64,000 nt of DNA from Castanea sativa (Eukaryota; Streptophyta; Magnoliopsida; Fagales; Fagaceae), in contig NC_134013.1 of NCBI RefSeq assembly GCF_040712315.1, positions 64,139,501 through 64,203,500 on the forward strand, given 5' to 3'. The notes under the pieces were generated by a model. The model was not told the DNA's origin. It did no database searches and saw nothing but the letters and a program-made list of their open reading frames with translations. Both the position numbers and the translations under genes were made by a program. Of this stretch, positions 47,054 to 57,578 are shown one piece after another (positions within the stretch are counted from its first letter, which is position 1; every line of letters starts with the position of its first letter).

Positions 47054-47874
47054 TAGGGATGGCAATTTTTTCCCGCCCCGCTTGACCCGCCCGTTCCCGC
47101 TTCGCCCTGTGCGGGTTTTTTTCATCCCGCAAAAGTGATGGGGCGGGGATGGGGTGAGATTTTAGACCCGCACCACGGGGCAGGGCGGGGCGGGGCGGGG
47201 CGGGGATGGGTTTACACTTTTTAGACCCACCCCGCCCTGCCCCACCCCATCCCCGCCTCACCCCGCGTTAATAAGGATTAAGTTGTATTTTTTTTTATAC
47301 TCTAAAATCCTACTATTTAAACAAAAACATCATTAGCTTATTTTATTCTACCTAATGTGGTTCTACCTCTCTTTTCTCTCAAGCAAAGTTGGAAATAAGG
47401 TATCAATTTTAACTCTCTTTTTTTGTCTTTTCATTCATGATTCCTATGTCTGTCTCAACTTACTTTTCATCATTAACATAATATGAGATTTTTGTGTCAT
47501 ACTATGAGATTTTTGTTGTGACATTGTCTTGTTAAACATTTAGATAATATTATTTAGTTTTTACTAAAAATTAGTTTGATTTGATACGATAAATTTATTT
47601 ATAATTTCAAATATATTTTTAATATTGAAACATGTCATTTTATTTGAAAAAATGGTAATAGTTATAGGGAAAATTAACAAGAAATAAAGTTTTACGGTGT
47701 AGGGCGAGGCTTCGTGGGTCTTCGCGGGGCCTTAAGGGGCGGGGATGGGGCAAGAAATTTTCCCCGTCATGCGGGGCGGGGCAGGAATGGGGCAAGAAAA
47801 ATCTATACGGGGCGGAGATGAAGATCTCATCCTTCGGCCACGCCACGCCCCGCCCCGCCCCATTGCCATCCCTA
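47054..47874. mobile_element. hAT-type element with CCCCGCC-rich ends, 821 bp
   Basis: Ends TAGGGATGGCAA and TTGCCATCCCTA (perfect 12 bp); exact 8-bp duplication GGCGTGGG at 47046-47053 and 47875-47882. Subterminal regions are dense in GGGGCGGGG/CCCGCCCC, a sharp GC island in an AT-rich region; the centre is AT-rich and non-coding. About 300 bp upstream of the copy B start codon, so in its promoter region. Confidence 0.9.
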
Positions 47875-48152
47875 GGCGTGGGTGTATTGATTATTGCTTT
47901 AATTATGTTTATCCACACAAATCTTGTGGTTAGAATCTTGACTAAATAACTACCAGGTCAAATCTTGATAATCCCTTCATTAAAACCGTAGTGAGCTGTA
48001 AGTTTTTTTTTTTTTTTTCTTTGGTGGGGCTGGTATCCAGTGGACACGTATTCGCAATTTAACGTGTCCACTCTTAAACATGTGTCTATATCTTATCGTT
48101 TTTTTTTTCAATTTACCTATTTTAGCATAAGATCCTAGTACAAGCCGCATGA

Positions 48153-48578
48153 GAAGAATACTTTGGGAGCAGCTCCAAAGTATATGAAAACAGGCATCCC
48201 TTTTCAGAACTTTTGGTCAACTATGAAGATGAAACAGACGAGGATGAAAGAGATCCTACTTGGCTCTCACAGATGTTTGAATACGGTTTCATTAGACTTA
48301 TCAAGCTAACAAGTCATGACCAAATTAGCCAACTACCCCAGATCATCCAAAATACTGTCAAGCAAGTCAACAACCCTATTGTTTCTATCAAATGTTGGAG
48401 TACATTACCAAGATGGGACAAGAAAAACTGGATGGAAGTTCATCCCTTAAAGCATCTTGTCCTCATTAATGGTTTTACTTACCAAGACCCATGGTATGAA
48501 GGGTACACATATGTTTCATACAGATACCCTGATGCCCTAGCAGAACGCTGGAGGAACTACTTCAACATATATATATAA
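48153..48578 (+). pseudogene. Unrecognised ORF fragment (about 142 codons)
   Basis: Open from just after a stop at 48150-48152 to TAA at 48578, without a suitable start near its beginning. The peptide has normal composition and coding-like features: an acidic stretch (NYEDETDEDERD), a hydrophobic WLSQMFEYGFIRLIKL, and a Trp/Tyr-rich C-terminus (GFTYQDPWYEGYTYVSYRYP). This does not look like chance AT-rich translation. I do not recognise the family. A fragment of a retroelement or endogenous viral polyprotein is possible, but no reverse transcriptase, protease or zinc knuckle is visible nearby. Flanks are AT-rich and non-coding. Confidence 0.4.
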
Positions 48579-48599
48579 CCAAAACTTTTGAAACTCTCA

Positions 48600-49972
48600 C
48601 AATTTTTCACGTCAGCACAATATTTAAATAAAATTATCATTTTATTTAAATAATTTTTTTTAGTTCAAACTTAACAAGGAGTGAAACTTTATTTCTCTAA
48701 CAAATCCAATTTAAACTCAAACTCATCATTATAATTTTTTTAAAACAAAATTATTTTTGTTTAATCAAAACTTAACAAGGAGTAAAACTCTATCTCTCTA
48801 ACAAGTCCAACTTAAACTCAAATTCAAGCATTGATAATCTATATAAAATAAAAATTATGACAGGACTCTAAAAAAAAAAAGACTCACGTTGAAAATAAGA
48901 CTCAAAAAAATAAAAAAGACCAATGTTAGATCAAGAAAAAGAGAGAAAAAGAGAGAGCTCCCCCTCCTCAAAATCTTAACAATTACTACCTCAAAACCTA
49001 AACCTTAAACTTAACTTAACTTTAAGATTAGAGAGAGAGAGAGAGAGAGAGAGAGACTCACGTAACAAAACAAAAAAAAACAGTTAGGATTAAGAAAAAA
49101 AAAGGACTCCTGTTAGGAGTCTCTTTTCCCTCCTCAAAACCTTAACAATTACCACCTCAAAACCCTAAACTTAACTTCACTTTAGGATTTTTTAAAAAAA
49201 AAAACTAACGTAAATAAATAAATAAATAAAACACAAGCAATCTGATTCAACTTTCTTCTTTAATTAATGAATTTTATGTCGAATTTTTTTATATTGTTAT
49301 TATTAATAAAATTTCAATTCAACATATGTGGATAATTGTTTATATTGTTATTAATGAATTTTATCTTTTATGTTGAATTTTTTATTTGCTTTCATATGTG
49401 CCTGAGATTTTCTTTCTATCTTATTCTTTTATTATGTTTAGAAATGATTTTCTTTTAAGTATTTGAGTTAATCTCTATATTTATTTTGACATTGTTTTCA
49501 TGGGTTTGGTTTTTGAGTTGAAATTTCTACTAATTATTTTTTTATATTGTACATGGCTGATAAAGCAACTCAATTTTTTTGAAGAAAAACCAAAGCTGCA
49601 ACCTATGTTTTCCAGCCTAGGGAACGATAAATTTTTATTTGGTATGTTATATATAAATTTGTTGAATTTGGTTTGGTTTTAAAGTAGAATTTGGGGATTC
49701 TATAAATTTTGTAGTTTAAAGCTTTAGAGTTTTTTGGTATTTGCATCTAAGTAGATTGATCTTAATTTTTCATCTTAAATGTTTTTTATTTAGGTTCATG
49801 TGATTTTTTGTTTTGTTATTAAAAGCTATGATTTTTGGTTGATTAATTATTTGTTTGGATTAATTTCAATTAATTATTTGTTTGTATTTAACATAAAAGA
49901 TAATGGAATTAGGTAATATCATGTTTGGATTTAACATGATATTGTTCCATGTTTTGAATTGTCTATATTGTT
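48600..49972. other. Intergenic, no gene recognised
   Basis: AAACTTAACAAGGAGTRAAAC and TCCAAYTTAAACTCAAA occur twice (48668-48725, 48774-48822), as do CCTCAAAACCTTAACAATTA-type blocks (48965, 49130), giving a pattern of old tandem duplication. (GA)n at 49027-49054. No coding sequence with support. Confidence 0.5.
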
Positions 49973-50364
49973 TGTGAGGATACTTCCCCAATTAATCGGA
50001 ATTATCCGCTTTGGGGAGCCAGTCCCTCACGGTTTATTTCTCAAGCGACGAGGGAGCGTACGGATCTTCACCCTCTGGGGGCTTTACACCGCAGTCCCAC
50101 ATCGGCAAGAGTTCCCTCCCACTCATGGTTTATAAGCTTCTGGAGCAACCATGAGTGTACCACTACAACACCACATCGGCAAGAGTTCCCTCCCACTCAT
50201 GGTTTATAAGCTTCTGGAGCAACCATGAGTGTACCACTACAACACATGTGTAAAGCCCCTAGAGGGTGAAGATCCGTACGCTCCCTCGTCGCTTGAGAAA
50301 TAAACCGTGAGGGACTGGCTCCCCAAAGCGGATAATTCTAATTAATTGGGGAAGTATCCTCACA
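49973..50364. mobile_element. TG...CA element with long inverted arms and snRNA-type promoter repeats (copy 2)
   Basis: 392 bp between exact duplications TTGTT (49968-49972 and 50365-50369). Ends TGTGAGGATAC and GTATCCTCACA; the inverted arms extend about 115 bp with few mismatches (through TTCCCCAATTAAT, CCCTCACGGTTTATTTC, AGCGACGAGGGAGCGTACG). The loop holds two tandem 74-bp modules with CCACATCGG and TTTATAAGC. The element at 1517-1757 has matching ends (TGTGRGGAYAC) and modules. Non-coding. Confidence 0.75.
50094..50210 (+). promoter_or_regulatory. Tandem USE + TATA modules, 25-nt spacing
   Basis: GTCCCACATCG at 50094-50104 with TTATAAG at 50130-50136, and the second copy CCACATCG at 50171-50178 with TTATAAG at 50204-50210. 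Both gaps are 25 nt. Each TATA box lies in a hairpin (CACTCATGGTT...AACCATGAGTG), followed by GAGTGTACCACTAC at the expected start-site distance; copy 1 has a similar GAGTGTACCATCACTAC. Confidence 0.5.
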
Positions 50365-51045
50365 TTGTTATTACTACGAGAAAGTCTATATTGTTTTGAA
50401 ACTTGATGTGTCTTCCTCATATCATGATTTTTGTTTATATATTTGCAGTTTATATTAGTTTTCAGTGTGTGTATATATAACTATTGTGAGTTTTGCTTTA
50501 TTAATTTAAGAATTGTAAATTACTTTGTAAGTTTCGATAACTATGCACTTGCAACTCAATAACGTTCAATGTTAGACAACACTTTTAAACTATAGAAAAG
50601 TATAGAAGTTAAATATATATATATATTTTTAAATACTAACTCGAAAAATGTCTATTTACTCATTGTTGAATTTTTTTTTTTCAAAGTCAATAATTTTTCC
50701 ATGCATCACATGGGTTAGTGACTAGTATTATCTATTTACATCATATTTTATTAAAATATTATTTTTTAATTGTCTCTCTTTCTTCACACAAGACAACCAT
50801 TATCTGCTCTCTTCATTAACCATTGGAATACATAAAGGATGAATAAAATAAATAAATGTAAAATGAATAATATCAATGTAAATTTACATTATTATTGAAA
50901 CAAACTTGTAAATTTATACAATTACACATTGACTGATGTAGGTCATTTTTAAGTAAAACTATGTAAATTTTACACATTTTTCTATTATGGACTCACTAAT
51001 ATGGGTGCTCTTAGAATTGTTATATCACTCCTAGTATTCAGGCTA
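50365..51045. other. Intergenic, no gene recognised
   Basis: AT-rich sequence with no supported feature. Confidence 0.5.
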
Positions 51046-51597
51046 TGTTTGGTTCAACAGAAAATATTTTCAAGAAAAGAAATTGTTTTCAAGTGTTTGG
51101 TTGCATTTTTTAAAAATACTCTGGAAATTATTTTTCAGTGTTTGGTTGCATTCCTAAAAATGCTATAGAAAACATATTTTATACAACTTTCTCACATTTT
51201 CTCATCTCCCAAGCACATGTATAATAAATAAATAAAAATGAGAAAATATTAGATTAAAAAGTCATGATCAAAGGATCCGTGATGGCGATAGCTGCCACTA
51301 GCCATTGGCAGCAGTGGTTGGCCACCAAAGACCAAAGATGTTAGTAGAAAGTGGTGACTGAGTGGCAGATAGTAAGGGGTAGCGATGGGGGTGGAGTTTC
51401 GGTTGATAAGTTTTGAATAAGGTAGAAAATAGTTTTACAGAAAATGAAAGTGTAAACTACTCTCGACCATAATTTCCTTTATTTTATGGTCATTTTAATA
51501 ACATTTTCAATTAACTAACATTTTCTGTCATCTCAAATATCTGTAAATGTGGAAAATGTTTTTCGAAAATCAATTTCCACTTAACCAAACACATAGT
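51046..51597. mobile_element. MITE-like element, 'CTATGTTTGGTT' ends
   Basis: Left end GGCTATGTTTGGTTCAAC, right end CACTTAACCAAACACATAG, imperfect inverted repeats. GTGTTTGGTTGCATT repeats inside, as do GAAAATATTTTC/GAAAATGTTTTTCG palindromes. The right half has a GTGGCGATAGCTGCC...GGTTGGCC section. No coding and no resolved target duplication. Confidence 0.45.
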
Positions 51598-52226
51598 TAG
51601 ACAAGGGATACGACAATGCTAGTATCAAGTAAGATCAAAATTGTCTCTTTAACCAACTAACTAATTGTACAACAACCTGTAACTAATTAACACACCATGG
51701 GTTTGTCAGTTTGTCTCGCTCTTTGTTCCTGATTTATTTATAATTTCACATGCTTTCGATCTTCACTCATGTCCATCTTAATTGGGTTGAGCTGGGCTTG
51801 TTGCACACGGTTTGGGTTCATTACAAACTAACAACTTAAGAAATTGAATTTGACCCAAACCTTAAGTCTATAAAATGTAATTAACCCAAAACTAAAAGAG
51901 GGAAATATAACCTCCAAACTCTAGTTTTGGACATTTTTTGCATTGCAAATTATCGGCAGGAGTGGGACTAGACCTCACAAACTGCTCTAATGGGTGAGGG
52001 AGAAGAATTCTATCTTCACAAAGGTTTGTGCTTAAACCACTGGTGCGAGAGGTCCACTAATTATAGTAGGGGAAGATGGTGACCTAGCAATATCTCATCG
52101 CAATGGTAGACTTTACCTTGAAACTTTAATTAATTCCAGCAAACTAATAAATATATAATTATCATCATCACCATCAGACATGATTGGAGAGCTTCTTATG
52201 TTTACTATATATTGCCCAACAAAAAA
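51598..52226 (-). other. 3' flank of ligase-like copy C
   Basis: 51931-52050 aligns with 22451-22620 below copy A (GCATTGCAAATTA, AGAATTCTATCTTCACAA, TTTGTGCTTAAACCACTGGTG). No separate gene. Confidence 0.5.
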
Positions 52227-55200
52227 TCACAACCTAGAAGAAGAGCTCAAAGTAACAATCTTCCTCAAATCCTTTCTCAATAATTTTCCAGACGCACTCT
52301 TGGGTAAGGAATTGACAAATGTTACACGCCTTATTTTCTTGTATGGTGCAACCTGCAGTCAAGAGAAAAGTCCTAATTAACAAACCAAAAACTGATTAAT
52401 TTATCAATTGGAGTTTTATTTTAGTGATCATGAAGACACCTGTTTTGCAACAAAATCCATTGTTTCAGCTTCATCAAGGTTGCTTTGAGGTTGTCTCACC
52501 ACAAAAGCGATTGGCACCTGACCAACTTCTTCATCTGGGTATCTACCAATTTATATGAAATTTTAATAATCGAATATGATACACAAGATTAAAAATAGAA
52601 ATTTATATATGATGCCAAGGATGGAACCAAAATTTCAACTTTAGGGAGACCAAGGTATGAATCAAATTTGAAATTTCCACCATTTCGAAGATAAGAAATA
52701 ATAATAATAATTCAAAACTATATTAAGTAATATATGAAAATTCTAACTAGCATATTTAGTGTTAATAACTTATTACTATAATATAAACATAAGAAATAGA
52801 TACAAAATTATTGTTTCTTAATGTTCTTAAACTCAATTATCTACTAAAATAAAAACTCAATGTTGTTTAAATTATAAAATCTCTTGTCGCCGAACAAGAG
52901 ATTTAGAGTTCAAATTCCATCTACACTAAAAATAAATTGGTGTCTTGACTTTATAATAAAATGTAATTACCAAAAAACCAACTTGTTAAAACTTTATCGT
53001 ATCTATCCCCCCAAAAATGCAACCAATTAAAAAAAAAAAGAAAAAAAAGAACCCATTGTGTTATTTTCTTTGTTTCTAGCATTTCATGAATTCAAATCCC
53101 TTGTACGTTGTGTTCCACTTTGTGCTCCATTACTTACATTTTGTTACGTAAATCTTTTTACTTTACATAAATACACAAAGTATGAAATTGGAAAAAATAA
53201 AATTTTAACATGGTATACCATAATTGATGAATTATAAAGTAGAATACAAAAGGTTGAACAAATAATTTGTATTAATACTTCATACAGTATCGTAGCAATA
53301 TCAATTAATGTTAACCTCTTCGGCACCCAAAAGCTTTTCTTAAAACAAAGCAAGAAGATTGAATCCATTTGAAAACTTTGGGGTGAGTTTTCGGAGGATT
53401 TTGTTTCACTTACCTCTAATGACGTCCTTGTGATTGTTGCTAACGACGAAATCAGGTAAACAAACTATTTTTAATAAATAATTAACTATTAAAGAAGTGA
53501 CTGAAGTCTCTTTAAAAAGTAAATTAAGTGCATTATAAAATTCAATATTAACAAATATTCGGGCTCTTGTAGACCCAAAAAAGTTTAGAGAATATTTCTC
53601 TTAACTATAATTGTGATCTTTGAGTTTGCTAATGAGAAAAATGTTATTAACAAAGACTGCCAGAGAGTTTAACTCTAGAGTGGGATTGATACCCCAAAAA
53701 AAAAAAACACAATCTATAGATGTATGTTATGAGGGCTTAACCATACTTGTTAGAAACTGTCTTCTTTGTTTGTTTGTGGTTTTTCAAAATCCTAGGAAGT
53801 TAAAAAACTTACGGTATAACAGCAGCATCAACTATCTCCGGATGAGATTGAAGCACATGTTCCAGCTCTGCAGGAGCTACCTGCATAATGTATATGTACA
53901 AAGCAATTCATGAGCCCTGGTGAGGTTCTTTAAAGACATAACATATAGTATAAAGTAGTGAAAAGAAAAATACCTGGTATCCCTTACATTTGATCAATTC
54001 TTTAAGCCTATCTACAACATAAAGGAAACCTCCCTCATCAATATAGCAAAGATCACCCGTTCTCAACCACCCATCAGCTACTAAGGTGGCAGAATTTGCT
54101 TCGGGATCACCAACATAACCTGCAATAATTCACAAAACGCTCATGACGCATTTACAGTCATTTTATAAAGGATAAATGCTACGGTTGATCAGAACAGCAA
54201 TCAACTCTCATTTTAGGTTTTGGTATTCTCCAACCATTGCCACATTGAGCTATCAGCTATGGGAGGCAAACTAGTATAAAAAATATTTATAAATTATTAA
54301 ACAAGAGATTGCATTAAGTAACATTACATATATATATATATATACACACACACTAGCCTCATCAAACGCGGTTCGCGCATGCAATGAGACTTTTTTTTTT
54401 TTAGTGTCATAATTTTCCATTTATCTCAATTTAAGGCGTTTCTCTCTTCTATCCATTTATACCACGCGCATAATGATTTTTATTTTGAACATAAAAAAGA
54501 AATTCATTAAAAAAAAAAGGCAGTACAAATAGATGTGAAGAGAAAACAATTCAAACACCAACATAAATAAATCATTAAAAAGAAAAAAATAGAGTATATT
54601 AAAAATCACATTTTTTTTAATAATTCAAATATAAAATTTGAGACGTTTCTCTCTTCTATCCAATTAAACCACACACATAGTGATTTTTATTTTGAACATA
54701 GAAAAGACATTTATTAAAATGAAAAAAAAATACAGTAGGAACAGATGTGAAGAGAAAACAATTCAAATATCAACATAAATAAATCATTAAAAAGAAAAAA
54801 GGGAGTACATTAAAAATCACCTTTTTTAATAATTTAAAAATAAAATTTGAAATGTTTCTCTCTTCTATCCAATTAAACCACACGCATAGTGATTTCTATT
54901 TTGAACATAAAAAAAGGACAAGATGAAAAAAAGAAAAGGCTGTACAAACAGATGTGAAGAGAAAAAAATTCAAACACTAGCATAAATAAATAAATAAATC
55001 ATTAAAAAGAAAAAAGGGGGGGGAGTACATTAAAAATCACCTTTTTTTAATAATTCAAGAGAAAAGAGACTTGAAAAAAAAAACAAAAACCAAAAAAAAG
55101 TGGGATAAGAATTTAGAAGAAAGGAAACGGGAAGAGAGAGAGAGAGAGAGAGAGATCTTGATGAAGGGGAAAAAAGTGAAAACATTGGACTTAGTGATCC

Positions 55201-57578
55201 TATTTATAGCCAAAAAAAAAACCTATGTCTTTATTTTTTATATATAATTTTATCTTGAGAATCTAATTTATAATATAATTTTTATTTTTAGAATCTAATT
55301 TATGAGCGGATAAAACAATTGAAAATCAACACGAGAGTAACCCTAATTTTTTAGTCCAAATCTTATGTACCACTTTTTGTATACCACTCTATATTCCACC
55401 AATTACTACTTACCATGTTTTCAATTTATATTCCTTATATAATAACTGAAATTTAAAATTGAAAGCAATCATACACATGATCAGTAGTGATTGGTGGAAT
55501 ATAGAGTAATACACAAAAAGTAGTATAGAAGATTTGGACTCCTATTTTTTAGGCAATATTTTGATAGGAGTTAGAGTTGTATTTTTACTAAATTGTATTT
55601 TAGTTTTGTCTTTACTTAAATATAAGGGTGTAGAGATATTTTTGAACCCAAAAAATGGGGATTCTAACAAAGAAGCCCCTTAGTAGTATATATATCCTGC
55701 AATAGACCCAAAAATACTTTAATTCTCTCACACTGTGGACATTCACGCAACATCAAATGTGAATATGTATATAAAATAAATAATGTCAATGAATGTAAAA
55801 CAATATTTAGCCTATTCGAAAATTATCAACAATGCATACATCAAAAAAAAAAAATTTATCAACTTCATTACTATAAAGACAGGATAACAAGTATTGTGGG
55901 CCTGTGGCATATAGTTGCGAATAGTAATGAGAACAACACGAGGATTCCCTTTTTATTCTATTAATTTATTTAATTTGGTTTTTACCTTTCATAATAGCAG
56001 GTCCTTTAATCCAAAGCTCCCCTTGCTTGCCGGGAGGCAAAGCATCACCTGTGTCTGGGTTCACAATTTTAGCTTCAAAACCTGCTGAAAGCTTCCCTGC
56101 TGCTCCCCAATGAACACTCTCCTCGGCACCCCATGTTCTGAACACTCCTCCTGTTGATTCAGTAAGCCCATAACCCTGCACCAAGAATTCCCTAATAATT
56201 TTTCTTCTCATATTAAAAAAACAAAACACACAATTGTTCAGTTTTTTGCTATTTTTTGATAACTTGAAAGGTAGCAAACTGTTACAGAAACACACTTAAT
56301 TTCATAATTTTTTGCCACAATTCTAACATGTAAACTATGAATATTTGAAAGTTACGCATAAATCCATAATTTTGTCTTCATTGCTCAATCTCGGCCACAA
56401 TTATGTAAAATTTTGTGGTACTCAGATATTTTTTTTTTAGGAAATTATGAGATTTAGATAATATTGATGTGTACGTGGGCTGAAAATTGTGTTTTGCCGT
56501 TCATGGAATCCAGTACAATATAGTAATATACACATACCTGCAGAAGGGCAACTCTCGGAAACCTTGTCAAGAAAGCGGAGATTACGTCCTTCCCAAGCGG
56601 AGCGCCGCCACACACAACCTCTTCCAACGAACTCAGATCACAACCGCCCGTTACATCATCATTCTTAGCCATAGCAGCCAGTAACGGTGGAGCCAGCGCC
56701 AAGTGGGTCACCCTAAACTCCTCCATCGCTCTCACCATCTTCCTCAAATCAAACCTCTCCATTACCACCGCGCACTCGCTCAAAGCCACCAACCTCAAAA
56801 TAAACGAATACCCGTACATGTGAAAGTATGGCACCGTACAGAGGAGCACCGCAGGCGATTTTCTCTCCGTCGTCCGGTTCGCGTAAGCTCCGGCCACATT
56901 CCCCATTAGGTTCCGGTGAGTCACCATCACTCCTTTGACTGTTCCGGTGGTCCCCGACGAGTAAAATATCGCCGCCAAATCGGACTGTCTCACTTCGACG
57001 TGATCGAGCTTTTGTATCGGAGTACTACTCGTCGTCATTGAGTCGAACTCGGGCGAGTCGAGGAGGATGGTTTTGAAACGGAGAGTGGTAACATTTGAAA
57101 GCTTGTGAGCAGAGGATGAAGTGGAAAACGCGATCACTGGGTTGCATAGTTGGATTAAGCGGGAAATCTCAGAGTCGGTGTTGAGTGGATTAGCCGGAGA
57201 GATGACTACACCGAGAGAGAGCAGCGAGAAGCAGAGGATCGGAACCTGAACGAGATTTTGAGAGAGAACGAAGGCGGTGTCGCCTTTGGAGAGTCCGATA
57301 ACTGAATGGAGACAAGAGGCTAGAGTTAGGGTTTTGCGAGTGAACTCGGAGAAGGAGACGCGTTGACCCGTGGAGGAATTGATGAAAGCGAGTGAGTCAA
57401 GGTGCTGCCATGGCGATGAGTTGAGTAGTCGAAGTGAGAAAGCGTATTCAGCTGCTGACATAGGAATGTGTTGTGGAGGAAGATGAATTGAGGGTCTGAG
57501 GCTGTGGAAAGTCTTTGTTTCTCTGTTGAAACCGCTCTTTGGATCGATGAGATGATGATGCTTCGCTGCTTGGTCCAT
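52227..57578 (-). CDS. 4-coumarate:CoA ligase-like protein, peroxisomal (copy C), 557 aa
   Basis: Paralogue of copies A and B. Exons 57578-56538, 56175-55986, 54119-53974, 53880-53813, 52542-52440, 52352-52227, all GT-AG, 1674 nt and fully open; exons 2-6 have the same lengths as in copy B. Seen: P-loop [12 protein letters not shown] (about residue 205), GYGLTES opening exon 2, GELWIKG, the GDPEANS...[15 protein letters not shown] core, the hinge region with KCKGYQV where copy B has KYKGYQV, and terminal [14 protein letters not shown]. The C-terminus SSSSRL gives a peroxisomal SRL signal. The N-terminus has the longer form with a His run ([17 protein letters not shown]), as in copy A. Role as for copy B: ATP-dependent CoA-ester formation in peroxisomes, substrate unknown. 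Introns 2 and 4 are enlarged (1.9 and 1.3 kb), intron 2 by a tandem triplication and a MITE. No TATA box could be chosen confidently. Confidence 0.92.
52870..52985 (+). mobile_element. Possible SINE fragment in intron 4 of copy C
   Basis: ATCTCTTGTCGCCGAACAAG, then AGAGTTCAAATTCCATCTAC (B-box-like) and TTGGTGTCTTG...TAATAAAA, resembling plant tRNA-derived SINE architecture. Ends and duplication were not resolved. Confidence 0.3.
54439..55060. repeat. Three tandem copies of a 207-bp block in intron 2 of copy C
   Basis: TTTCTCTCTTCTATCC recurs at 54439, 54646 and 54855. Each is followed by ATTTTTATTTTGAACATA-like sequence, AGATGTGAAGAGAAAA, CATAAATAAATCATTAAAAA and a closing AAATCAC...TTTAATAATT. 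Copies have diverged by small indels, so the array is not new. A (GA)n run follows at 55130-55155. Confidence 0.85.
55355..55543. mobile_element. MITE, 189 bp, 9-bp target duplication
   Basis: Arms TCCAAATCTTATGTACCACT and the complement of AGTAGTATAGAAGATTTGGA, continuing inward through CTATATTCCACCAAT/ATTGGTGGAATATAG. Flanked by ATTTTTTAG at 55346-55354 and 55544-55552, a size fitting a Mutator-type MITE. The right end has five extra bases (CTCCT). Located in intron 2 of copy C. Confidence 0.75.

Noticed and set aside
47022..47261. Pro/Arg-rich 79-codon frame near 47.1 kb and its counterpart near 47.8 kb
   Set aside because: They arise from the GGGGCGGGG subterminal clusters of the hAT element at 47054-47874.
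475..57578. Laccase plus three 4CL-like genes as a biosynthetic gene cluster
   Set aside because: The laccase is secreted and the ligases are peroxisomal, 10 kb of transposon debris separates them, and no third enzyme type is present. Shared strand and pathway flavour are not enough.
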